A stretch of 7,822 bases of DNA from Marinilabiliales bacterium (GTDB lineage: Bacteria; Bacteroidota; Bacteroidia; Bacteroidales; BM523): assembly GCA_002869425.1 (NCBI GenBank), contig PKSZ01000674.1:1-7822 (forward strand), in the 5' to 3' direction. Below are positions 1-4,406 of this stretch, piece after piece (position 1 is the first letter of the stretch; each line of letters begins with the position of its first letter). Under the pieces are notes generated by a model, which ran no database searches, was not told the origin of the DNA, and was given only the letters and a program-made list of their open reading frames with translations. The position numbers and the translations under genes were made by a program.

Positions 1-286
1 ATTAAAGTACCGGGACATAGAAAGTATTGCTTCTGTGCTAAATGTACAGGCAGGTGTTTTCTTCGATAGTAAAGAAGATATGGTAAGAGAGCCATTAAAG
101 GATTATACAAATAGCATTGGTGTAAACATTAAAGGCAACCGGAACCGGGCTGAAAAGATTTCTGTGGACGTAGCAGAAAATAAAATGCTGAAGAAAGAAA
201 ATGAAGGCCTGGCTAAAGAAATTGCACTGCTCAGGGAGCTGCTGGCCGGAAAAGATGAAACTATTCAGGCCTTGAAAGGGAGATAA
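1..286 (+). CDS. Helix-turn-helix (XRE-like) regulator, 3' part
   Basis: The reading frame is open from the left edge of the window, so the N-terminus is missing; the first GTG inside it (35) is an internal valine codon, not a start. The visible part begins with YRDIESIASVLNV, which resembles the last helices of an XRE/Cro-type helix-turn-helix domain. A linker follows, then a C-terminal amphipathic helix (about positions 175-283) rich in Leu, Glu and Lys in heptad spacing (ENKMLKKENEGL, LLRELLAGKDETIQ) that should form a dimerising coiled coil. Small regulators of this build are common in Bacteroidota and are often phage- or island-related. The target is unknown. It is co-directional with the tmRNA gene, from which it is separated by about 115 bp holding two small inverted repeats. 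The class is fairly sure; the function is inference. Confidence 0.6.
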   Translation, partial: LKYRDIESIASVLNVQAGVFFDSKEDMVREPLKDYTNSIGVNIKGNRNRAEKISVDVAENKMLKKENEGLAKEIALLRELLAGKDETIQALKGR

Positions 287-313
287 AGAAAGCATTTATA
301 GAAGTCTTACGTA

Positions 314-359
314 GCATCTAAAATAGATGCACGCACTTACTAATATTGATTACAATATT
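314..359 (+). terminator. Two tandem small hairpins after the HTH gene
   Basis: GCATCTA (314-320) and TAGATGC (324-330) form a perfect 7-bp inverted repeat with a 3-base loop. AATATTG (342-348) and CAATATT (353-359) form a second one with a 4-base loop. Neither is followed by a clear T run, so intrinsic termination is possible but weak. They lie between the end of the HTH gene and the tmRNA promoter. Confidence 0.3.
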
Positions 360-389
360 TGTATGCTGATTAGAGTTTTTAATAAATTG
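358..389 (+). promoter_or_regulatory. Probable ssrA promoter, Bacteroidota type
   Basis: TTTG (358-361), 21 bases, then TAAATTG (383-389) approximates the Bacteroidota sigma-ABfr pattern TTTG-N19-21-TAnnTTTG, with one T missing in the second box. It predicts transcription starting a few bases before the mature tmRNA 5' end at 402, leaving a short leader for RNase P to remove. Confidence 0.45.
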
Positions 390-401
390 CAAGAGTCAGC
401 T

Positions 402-785
402 GGGGATGCTTGGTTTTGACAGGAGGTTCATTGATTATATTTGCTATTCGAGTAATTACGGATATCTCGTAAAAAATACCGTAAATTAATAAATGGCAAT
501 TTTAATTCAATTGTACTTGCTGCATAGTTAATTCTATGCTTTTCGGGGTACAAGGTGCTTCGACAAGTCGCCTATCGAGAATTTCATGTTTTGTTTTCGG
601 ACTATAGGCGCCATATAGAGACATGTATTTCTGGTGATTTCTCTAAGCCGGAATGATATTAAGAGAATAGGGATATGAAACAATTGCTATTTGTTGTTCA
701 TATCTCGAAAACAGATAAATAGATATAATAGTAGATGGTATAATTGATACCTTTTTGGACGGGGGTTCGAATCCCCCCATCTCCA
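402..785 (+). ncRNA. ssrA: tmRNA (transfer-messenger RNA)
   Basis: One-piece tmRNA that rescues stalled ribosomes and tags the incomplete protein for proteolysis. GGGGATG (402-408) pairs with CATCTCC (778-784) as the acceptor stem, with A785 as discriminator; CCA is not encoded (CTG follows). The T arm is visible as GGGGG-TTCGAAT-CCCCC (761-777). The 5' part carries the typical GGTTTTGACAGG. The internal tag frame runs GGC AAT ... GCT GCA TAG (495-527) and encodes GNFNSIVLAA. Its stop lies in the hairpin GCATAG/CTATGC (522-527 with 534-539), the expected helix 5. A glycine resume codon and an LAA end fit Bacteroidota, but the tag has ten residues and VLAA instead of the more usual ALAA. The 3' end of ssrA is a frequent integration site for islands, and accessory genes follow directly here. 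Confidence 0.95.
495..527 (+). other. tmRNA tag-peptide reading frame (GNFNSIVLAA)
   Basis: Short frame inside ssrA: resume codon GGC at 495, ten sense codons, TAG at 525-527. It ends in Leu-Ala-Ala, the part recognised by ClpX-type unfoldases in the ssrA tags that have been studied. The frame is chosen by the LAA end, the hairpin around the stop and the glycine resume codon expected in this phylum. Confidence 0.8.
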
Positions 786-801
786 CTGGTTGAAGAACAT
801 G

Positions 802-832
802 TTTGAGGTGTTGAAGTATTGTTATATCTTTG
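802..832 (+). promoter_or_regulatory. Promoter of the HEPN-SecB operon
   Basis: TTTG (802-805), exactly 19 bases, then TATCTTTG (825-832) is a full match to the Bacteroidota housekeeping promoter TTTG-N19-TAnnTTTG. Transcription should start near 838, about 17 bases before the first gene at 855. It begins only 16 bp after the tmRNA 3' end, so the operon does not depend on ssrA read-through. Confidence 0.75.
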
Positions 833-854
833 AATTTCTAAAGAGAAGCGTTAG

Positions 855-1256
855 TTGAGTCATCTGAAAAATAAATCAAATTTAAGCCTGAAGGCTGCAA
901 AACATCTTGAATCAAATACTAATTATTACAATTCAACAGTTCATTGTGCATATTATTCATGCTTACAAATGACAAAATATATTTTAGAAAAAGAATATCA
1001 GCTTCAAGGTGAATTGCAGGCAAATCAAGGTAGAGGCTCTCATGACTATATGTTAAAAAGAATGAGAGGCATTATAAAGGATAACAAAGGAAAAAGGTTT
1101 AATGCGATTGATTATTATGAAAATTGTACTGAATTAAAAACTTTAAGAGTAAATGCAGATTACAACAATATTGAGATTTTAGAAACAAACGCTCAAGAGG
1201 CTATCAAATTTGCTGATGAAGTAATTAGAATATTAACTAATAATTTTTCAATATGA
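855..1256 (+). CDS. HEPN-domain protein (UPF0332-like), putative toxin
   Basis: 133 residues, nearly all helix. The visible pattern YNSTVHCAYYSCLQMTKYIL (about 25-44), then SHDYM (62-66), then LRVNADYN (97-104), then an alanine-rich last helix (about 113-127) is that of the UPF0332/HEPN group. HEPN proteins are often RNA-cleaving toxins of toxin-antitoxin and abortive-infection systems. The textbook R-x4-6-H active site is not seen; the equivalent place reads R98-V-N-A-D-Y103, as in the ADY subgroup, so nuclease activity is not assured. The start is TTG: a TAG lies directly upstream in frame, the promoter predicts a 17-base leader, and homologous proteins of this type begin with a similar S-LK-KS sequence. 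First gene of a three-gene operon, overlapping the next by ATGA. The toxin role is inferred from family and neighbours. Confidence 0.75.
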   Translation: MSHLKNKSNLSLKAAKHLESNTNYYNSTVHCAYYSCLQMTKYILEKEYQLQGELQANQGRGSHDYMLKRMRGIIKDNKGKRFNAIDYYENCTELKTLRVNADYNNIEILETNAQEAIKFADEVIRILTNNFSI

Positions 1257-1609
1257 AAAGAGAAGAGAAGTTAATGATAGAAGAATTAATTGATGATTTA
1301 AAGAATAGATTCCCAGGGATTAAGTATAAATATGCTTATGAGGATTATGTAAATCTTCACAAAATACAGATTGATTCTAGTTTTAAGGTTGATAAAGAAA
1401 AATTTGCAGATTTTTATTTTGATTGGCTGGATAAGTATGAAAAAAGATATAGTAATTCTTTACTAATAACGAATAAGAAGCCATTAGTGGACATTAAAAA
1501 GCCAAACAAGTTTTCTGTTGTATCTGAAACCGTAAAAGCAGTTGAACTGTTGAATGAATCAAAAAATAAAAAAGACATTAAACCCGAATCAATAATTCTA
1601 GCTGCATAA
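1253..1609 (+). CDS. Small unknown protein, putative chaperone-dependent antitoxin
   Basis: 118 residues, family not recognised. Residues about 1-70 look like a compact alpha/beta domain (IEELIDDLKNRFPGI, then HKIQID, then a helix FADFYFDWLDKYEKRY). Residues about 75-118 are lysine-rich and probably disordered, and end in P-E-S113-I-I-L-A-A118. It lies between a HEPN protein (ATGA overlap, so translation is probably coupled) and a SecB-like chaperone (1-base gap). In TAC systems the middle gene is an antitoxin with a C-terminal chaperone-addiction tail, and this layout and tail fit. It has no GSxxxRxD motif, so it is not the nucleotidyltransferase antitoxin often paired with HEPN toxins, and no clear DNA-binding domain. 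The terminal SIILAA nearly equals the SIVLAA end of the local tmRNA tag. The antitoxin role is inference. Confidence 0.6.
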   Translation: MKREEKLMIEELIDDLKNRFPGIKYKYAYEDYVNLHKIQIDSSFKVDKEKFADFYFDWLDKYEKRYSNSLLITNKKPLVDIKKPNKFSVVSETVKAVELLNESKNKKDIKPESIILAA

Positions 1610-1610
1610 T

Positions 1611-2018
1611 ATGAGACCCAACTACGTATCTGGATATAAAGTGAATTCAATTTCAATTATTAAGTCCGATTTTTACCGTATAGAAAAATTTCCAAAAGGT
1701 GAGATAATTAATCATGATGCAGATATTACTGTAGGAAACGAAGTTACAAAAACCATTGCTAGGTGTAAGCTTTCCGTAAATTGCATTTGTAGGGATGATA
1801 AAAAAAATGAGGTTGCCAAAGCAGATATTACAGTATTTGGTGAATTTAAACTCTTAGATAAGGATACCGATCTAGAAATACAGCAATTTGCAGATCTGAA
1901 TGCTTATGCTATTATGTATCCTTTTATTCGAGAGCATTTGTTTAATTTATATTTAAAGGCTGGAATGAATGCAATAATGTTGCCTTCTGTGAACTTCCAA
2001 GAATTTGCGAAGCAGTAG
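1611..2018 (+). CDS. SecB-like chaperone
   Basis: 135 residues, a little shorter than E. coli SecB (155). The C-terminal half carries the SecB signature in order: a V-F-G-E-F strand (75-79), FADLNAYAIMYPFIREHL (93-110) matching the NAPAILFPYLRE region of SecB, and LPSVNF (124-129) matching LPPINF. The N-terminal part (SGYKVNSISIIKSDFYRIE) fits the first SecB strand. SecB holds unfolded clients as a tetramer. Solitary SecB-like proteins next to toxin-antitoxin genes (Rv1957 of Mycobacterium tuberculosis, CmdC of CmdTAC) protect a chaperone-addicted antitoxin. Here it is the last gene of the HEPN operon, one base after the middle gene, which points to that role and not to general export. Family assignment is strong; the partner is inferred from position. 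Confidence 0.88.
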   Translation: MRPNYVSGYKVNSISIIKSDFYRIEKFPKGEIINHDADITVGNEVTKTIARCKLSVNCICRDDKKNEVAKADITVFGEFKLLDKDTDLEIQQFADLNAYAIMYPFIREHLFNLYLKAGMNAIMLPSVNFQEFAKQ

Positions 2019-2024
2019 TTAAAA

Positions 2025-2075
2025 TAAGCCCAGGGCTTAATCGGGGCTATGAACGGAGTATGCATACGGGCGTAT
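2025..2075 (+). repeat. Cluster of small palindromes after the SecB gene
   Basis: TAAGCCC-A-GGGCTTA (2025-2039) starts 7 bp after the SecB-like gene and may be a terminator or processing hairpin, though no T run follows. GTATGCATAC (2058-2067) is a perfect palindrome, and ATACG-GG-CGTAT (2064-2075) is a competing hairpin. They could also be operator sites for the next gene. No further support. Confidence 0.3.
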
Positions 2076-2110
2076 ACTGTTGACTTTGCAATTATATAAA
2101 AAATAGAACT

Positions 2111-2392
2111 ATGTGCAAAATTGAAAAATTACAAATGGGCATTAATAAAGACATCTTCTTAAAACAAGATGAGAAAAAGAGTTTTATATTACCTTCAGAT
2201 AATTGCTATCTAAAAATAGAAGTTAAGGAGGCAGGTCAGGGCATACAATATAGTATGAAAATTCATGATGGTAGAGGAAATGGAAATGGAATAGTAGTAG
2301 ATTTAAAGCAAAAGTCAGTAAGAGCAAGTGCTTCATTTTTGGATTTAGAGTCTTACAAAGGAGATTTAACGATAGATATTGAAATTAACTAG
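2111..2392 (+). CDS. Hypothetical protein, 93 residues
   Basis: Family not recognised. It begins MCKIEKLQMGINKD, has no signal peptide or membrane segment, and the alternating pattern in the second half (YLKIEVKEAG, IQYSMKIHDG, GIVVDLKQ, DLTIDIEIN) suggests a small beta-sheet domain. ATG at 2111 is the first start in the frame; a second ATG at 2135 is possible. It stands alone, 92 bp after the SecB-like gene, on the same strand. TGACTTTG at 2081-2088 resembles a TAnnTTTG box, but no matching upstream box is seen. It could be a fourth gene of the upstream module or an unrelated passenger. Coding status is likely from length and codon pattern; function is unknown. Confidence 0.55.
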   Translation: MCKIEKLQMGINKDIFLKQDEKKSFILPSDNCYLKIEVKEAGQGIQYSMKIHDGRGNGNGIVVDLKQKSVRASASFLDLESYKGDLTIDIEIN

Positions 2393-2403
2393 TTTCAGGG
2401 AAT

Positions 2404-2466
2404 AATGTTAACACAATTTATATAATATTATGCTGGATAGCATTGATTAGTAAGTTTTGTTAACTT
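2404..2466. repeat. Nested inverted repeat with GTTAAC ends
   Basis: GTTAACACAA (2407-2416) is matched in inverted form by TTTTGTTAAC (2455-2464), nine of ten bases. Inside, on nearly the same centre, lies ATGCT-GGAT-AGCAT (2430-2443). It directly follows the gene ending at 2392 and precedes the MazF cassette. A related, larger structure lies on the far side of that cassette at 3770-3869. It may be a terminator or the edge of a small repeat element. Confidence 0.45.
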
Positions 2467-2479
2467 AAATAGCAGGGTA

Positions 2480-2512
2480 TTGTTATCAATTGATAAATTA
2501 TTTATAAATTTA
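2480..2512 (+). promoter_or_regulatory. Candidate promoter and operator of the MazF cassette
   Basis: TTATCAATTGATAA (2483-2496) is a perfect 14-bp palindrome. It lies between TTG (2480-2482) and TAAATTTA (2505-2512), which together resemble a degenerate TTTG/TAnnTTTG promoter with a 22-base spacer. A palindrome in a promoter spacer is the usual place for an autoregulating antitoxin to bind. The palindrome is certain, the promoter is weak, and the regulator is unknown. Confidence 0.4.
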
Positions 2513-2571
2513 CAATTCAAGGCAAAACAAAATTACAGTATCTGACGTAATTAAAGGTAACACACAAACTT

Positions 2572-2712
2572 ATGGCAACCGCACAAAAGAAGCGAAGATT
2601 ATGAAACAATTTCATCAACAGTTGTAGAAGATTCAGATAACTTACCTATTCCAGATCAATACATAATTTTGAAGAAGTAGTGGCAGTATTCTCAGAACAT
2701 GTAAAACAGTAA
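2572..2712 (+). pseudogene. Frame-broken small ORF before the MazF cassette
   Basis: ATG at 2572 opens MATAQKKRRL and meets TGA at 2602. Shifting by one base, the next frame reads DYETISSTVVEDSDNLPIPD (2597-2656) and then meets TAG at 2677. Shifting back, the original frame gives NFEEVVAVFSEHVKQ (2665-2709) and ends with TAA at 2710-2712. The pieces join into one plausible 46-residue acidic protein, and the two shifts cancel out, which suggests decay of a real gene. It ends 11 bp before the next gene and sits behind the operator candidate, the usual place of an antitoxin. It may be a dead antitoxin; sequencing error cannot be excluded. Confidence 0.4.
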
Positions 2713-2723
2713 ATAATTAAAGA

Positions 2724-3209
2724 ATGATTATAAAAGATATAGATCAGGGTGTCGTAGAGATTTCAACTCGCCTGAGTACTGTTTCTCCTGCAACGTGGAG
2801 CTATGATAGTAATTATCTTTTGGAAGATGAAAAAGCGAAAAAAGAGCAGGATCTTTTACAGCAGGTAATGGATCTTGAAATGTTTATTAATGATTTTACT
2901 GAAGCATTATATCCAATAAGGCATACAGATGCTGTTAAAACCAGGGCTACTCTTAAAATTGCAGAATTATTGGTAGGTACTATTAATATAGATATTAAGC
3001 CTGGTTCCAGAAAAGAAATGCTGTTGGTAAAAAAGATTCAAAATGTGCTATATCTTATAGCTGATTTAATTGAAAACTTGTTGTTGTTCTCAGAGGAAGA
3101 TATGAATTTGACTTTTGGTGAATTTATTACTCGCTTGAATAAATATAAGTCAGCAAAAGATGAAGAGCATCTGATCGCTGGTGATTTTGAGTATTCCGAT
3201 TTTGTTTAA
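2724..3209 (+). CDS. Unknown helical protein coupled to MazF, possible antitoxin
   Basis: 161 residues, family not recognised. It is mostly helical and rich in Leu, Ile, Glu and Asp, with strong amphipathic stretches (DLLQQVMDLEMFINDFTEAL, about 43-62; IQNVLYLIADLIENLLLF, about 105-122) and an acidic tail ending GDFEYSDFV. No AbrB, ribbon-helix-helix or HTH pattern is seen, so it does not look like a classical MazE. Its stop shares a base with the MazF start (TAATG), so the two are almost certainly co-translated. That position is normally taken by the antitoxin, and an acidic helical protein could neutralise a MazF toxin, but at 161 residues it is about twice the usual size. It might instead be a third component added to a pair whose antitoxin was the broken ORF upstream. 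The role is inference. Confidence 0.6.
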   Translation: MIIKDIDQGVVEISTRLSTVSPATWSYDSNYLLEDEKAKKEQDLLQQVMDLEMFINDFTEALYPIRHTDAVKTRATLKIAELLVGTINIDIKPGSRKEMLLVKKIQNVLYLIADLIENLLLFSEEDMNLTFGEFITRLNKYKSAKDEEHLIAGDFEYSDFV

Positions 3210-3553
3210 TGGCTATAAAAAGAGGTTACATATATGATGTTGATCTGGATCCATCTAAAGGGTCAGAAATCAACAAAACCAGGCCATGTTTGGTTATCTC
3301 TAACAATATTTTTAACAAAGGAGCGGAAATGGCAACAATTATTCCGCTAACATCAAAAAATACTGGGAAATTATATCCTGGAGATGTGTTTATTAGTAAA
3401 GGAGATGGCGGAATAAGAATGGATTCTAAGGCTAAAACAACACAAGTTCGTTCAGTTTCAAAAGAAAGGTTTTCACAAGAGTATGGAAAGGTTTCAACAC
3501 CAGTACTGAACGATATAATATCTGAATTAAAAACGCACTTAAACATTAAATAA
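3209..3553 (+). CDS. MazF/PemK-family mRNA endoribonuclease toxin
   Basis: 114 residues, the normal size of a MazF toxin, a ribosome-independent sequence-specific RNase that halts growth when its antitoxin is lost. The family pattern is complete: RGYIYDVDLDPSKGSE (5-20), KTRPCLVISNN (23-33), TIIPLTS (43-49), MDSKAKTTQVRSVSKER (71-87) and a C-terminal helix. R25 and T48 fall at the catalytic Arg and Thr positions of Bacillus subtilis MazF, so it is probably active. The start overlaps the stop of the upstream 161-residue gene by one base, giving coupled translation. It is the last gene of the cassette. Cleavage sequence and trigger cannot be read from the DNA. Family assignment is firm. Confidence 0.93.
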   Translation: MAIKRGYIYDVDLDPSKGSEINKTRPCLVISNNIFNKGAEMATIIPLTSKNTGKLYPGDVFISKGDGGIRMDSKAKTTQVRSVSKERFSQEYGKVSTPVLNDIISELKTHLNIK

Positions 3554-3554
3554 A

Positions 3555-3585
3555 TTTATTCTTGGGTAACAATTTTCTATTTTTG
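3555..3585 (+). promoter_or_regulatory. Candidate promoter before the frameshifted small gene
   Basis: TTTA (3555-3558), 19 bases, then TATTTTTG (3578-3585), a full TAnnTTTG box. It would start transcription near 3591, about 24 bases before the ATG at 3615. Confidence 0.45.
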
Positions 3586-3614
3586 GTATCAAGAAGGTTA
3601 AACTATTGATATAA

Positions 3615-3771
3615 ATGGAAATTATTATTCAAGGGGAAGGGAATAAGATTGAAAATGTTTCAATTGATTATTCCGGGTTAAAAAAAATCAGAAGAGTTTG
3701 AAAAGAAGACAATGCTTGTAATTAAAATATCTGGCCAAAAAAATACTATTAAAAACCTAATCGTAAAGTAA
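3615..3771 (+). pseudogene. Small gene with a one-base frameshift in an A8 run
   Basis: ATG at 3615 reads MEIIIQGEGNKIENVSIDYS and hits TGA soon after a run of eight A (3680-3687). Removing one A from that run keeps the frame open to TAA at 3769-3771 and gives a 51-residue protein whose second part reads EEFEKKTMLVIKISGQKNTI. The protein is not recognised. It has its own promoter candidate and lies directly downstream of MazF on the same strand. Explanations are a decayed gene, polymerase or ribosome slippage on the A run, or a sequencing error. Confidence 0.45.
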
Positions 3772-3869
3772 TGTTAACAAAAAGCAACACTCGAGCTCTT
3801 CCAGGTTGTTTGAATTGTTAACATAATTCAGCTGGCCACCTGGCAGCCGGTCGATTTTTTGTTAACATT
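3770..3869. repeat. About 100-bp nested palindrome with GTTAAC ends and centre
   Basis: AATGTTAACAAAAA (3770-3783) is perfectly matched in inverted form by TTTTTGTTAACATT (3856-3869). Further inverted pairs share nearly the same centre: CCAGGT (3801-3806) with ACCTGG (3838-3843) and TGAATT (3811-3816) with AATTCA (3825-3830), around a central GTTAAC (3817-3822). It resembles a short non-autonomous repeat or a large regulatory hairpin. A smaller relative lies at 2404-2466, so the two bracket the MazF cassette. Confidence 0.6.
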
Positions 3870-3870
3870 T

Positions 3871-4030
3871 TGCTTTTTATGGGTAACTAAATGGTATTGT
3901 TTGTATTAATAGTAAAAGCATGTCTTGGGAGTACTTTAACGATGGATGTTTTAAAGGCGGTTTAACGGAGTGATAATCAGTTGTGTATATAATTATCCTG
4001 TGTTGTTCTTACGGGACAACAAAGAATGCG
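3871..4030 (+). other. Gene-free stretch, possible small RNA body
   Basis: No reading frame of useful length is seen. TTTG at 3900-3903 is a possible upstream promoter box without a good partner. TGTTGT (4001-4006) and ACAACA (4016-4021) form a 6-bp stem with a 9-base loop, directly followed by the strong terminator at 4031. A hairpin then a terminator with no gene in front suggests a small non-coding RNA read on the plus strand. It could equally be the decayed end of an operon. I do not recognise a known RNA family here. Confidence 0.3.
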
Positions 4031-4063
4031 AAGCCTGCACTCAAAAAGAGTTCAGGCTTTTTT
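4031..4063 (+). terminator. Strong intrinsic terminator
   Basis: AAGCCTG-c-ACTC (4031-4042), loop AAAAA, GAGT-t-CAGGCTT (4048-4059), then a T run to 4063. Eleven paired bases with one symmetric mismatch and a U tail make a classic rho-independent terminator on the plus strand. The nearest upstream coding sequence ends more than 250 bp away. Confidence 0.85.
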
Positions 4064-4075
4064 ATTTGAGGAAAA

Positions 4076-4140
4076 CTGAGCTTGCTCAGGATTGACGAAA
4101 AGGAAAGCACTGAATTGCGGAGCAATCAGGCTGAGCAGGG
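4076..4140. repeat. Interleaved inverted repeats (CTGAGC / GCTCAG)
   Basis: CTGAGC-TT-GCTCAG (4076-4089), ATTGC-gga-GCAAT (4114-4126) and a further CTGAGC (4131-4136) that can pair with GCTCAG at 4084-4089. This makes a longer imperfect hairpin. No coding potential is seen in this part. Confidence 0.4.
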
Positions 4141-4167
4141 AAAAATACCGTTGTTTTGCAAAGCAGA

Positions 4168-4294
4168 TTGTATTTGGAACAGACTAACAATCTTGTATAT
4201 GCATTTATGTATCATACAAATGCATTTTAACTAATACAAATCAACGGACTTCGATACAATTTTTCTCTGAAAAATCACTCAGTCTGACGTTGAT
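4168..4294 (+). repeat. Dispersed repeat, copy 1
   Basis: Begins TTGTATTTGGAACAGACTAA and ends CTCAGTCTGACGTTGAT. It matches 4812-4941 along its whole length, with short indels and scattered substitutions. The right part, with CGATACAATTTTTCTCTGAA and CACTCAGTCTGACG, is the best conserved. It carries inverted-repeat ends (TTGTAT near the left, TCGATACAA at 4251-4259). Confidence 0.75.
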
Positions 4295-4364
4295 TTTGCA
4301 GTAAATAGTATTGAAATATACAGAATCAGTGTAAAATTTTAACGCAAACTGAAATCATAACTGA

Positions 4365-4404
4365 CAGTTCAAGCGATTGAAAATGGAGATTGTATTGAGA
4401 ACGG
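4365..4404 (+). repeat. Half-copy of the repeat beside the GIY-YIG gene
   Basis: CAGTTCAAGCGA ... TTGTATTGAGAACGG aligns without gaps to 4787-4826 at 30 of 40 bases. It ends 2 bp before the 3' end of the GIY-YIG gene, so the gene lies between direct copies of this 40-bp unit. Confidence 0.65.
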
Positions 4405-4406
4405 GT

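Noticed and set aside
761..785. Second attachment site made from the ssrA 3' end
   Set aside because: No second copy of the T-arm/acceptor sequence was found in the rest of the window, so an intact att pair cannot be claimed here.
761..785. Separate tRNA gene
   Set aside because: The T arm and acceptor strand belong to the tmRNA; the matching 5' strand is at 402-408 and there is no anticodon arm.
1253..1609. MNT nucleotidyltransferase antitoxin of a HEPN-MNT pair
   Set aside because: The GSxxxRxD motif and the following catalytic aspartates are absent.
1414..1656. Minus-strand reading frame of 80 codons opposite the putative antitoxin gene
   Set aside because: It lies wholly across the junction of two well-supported plus-strand genes and has no recognisable protein pattern; the same applies to minus-strand frames at 95-295, 3226-3546, 5075-5275 and 6362-6571.
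4001..4063. 6S or SRP RNA
   Set aside because: A hairpin and terminator are present, but neither the SRP GGAAGCAGCC-like loop nor a convincing long 6S-type closing stem could be found.
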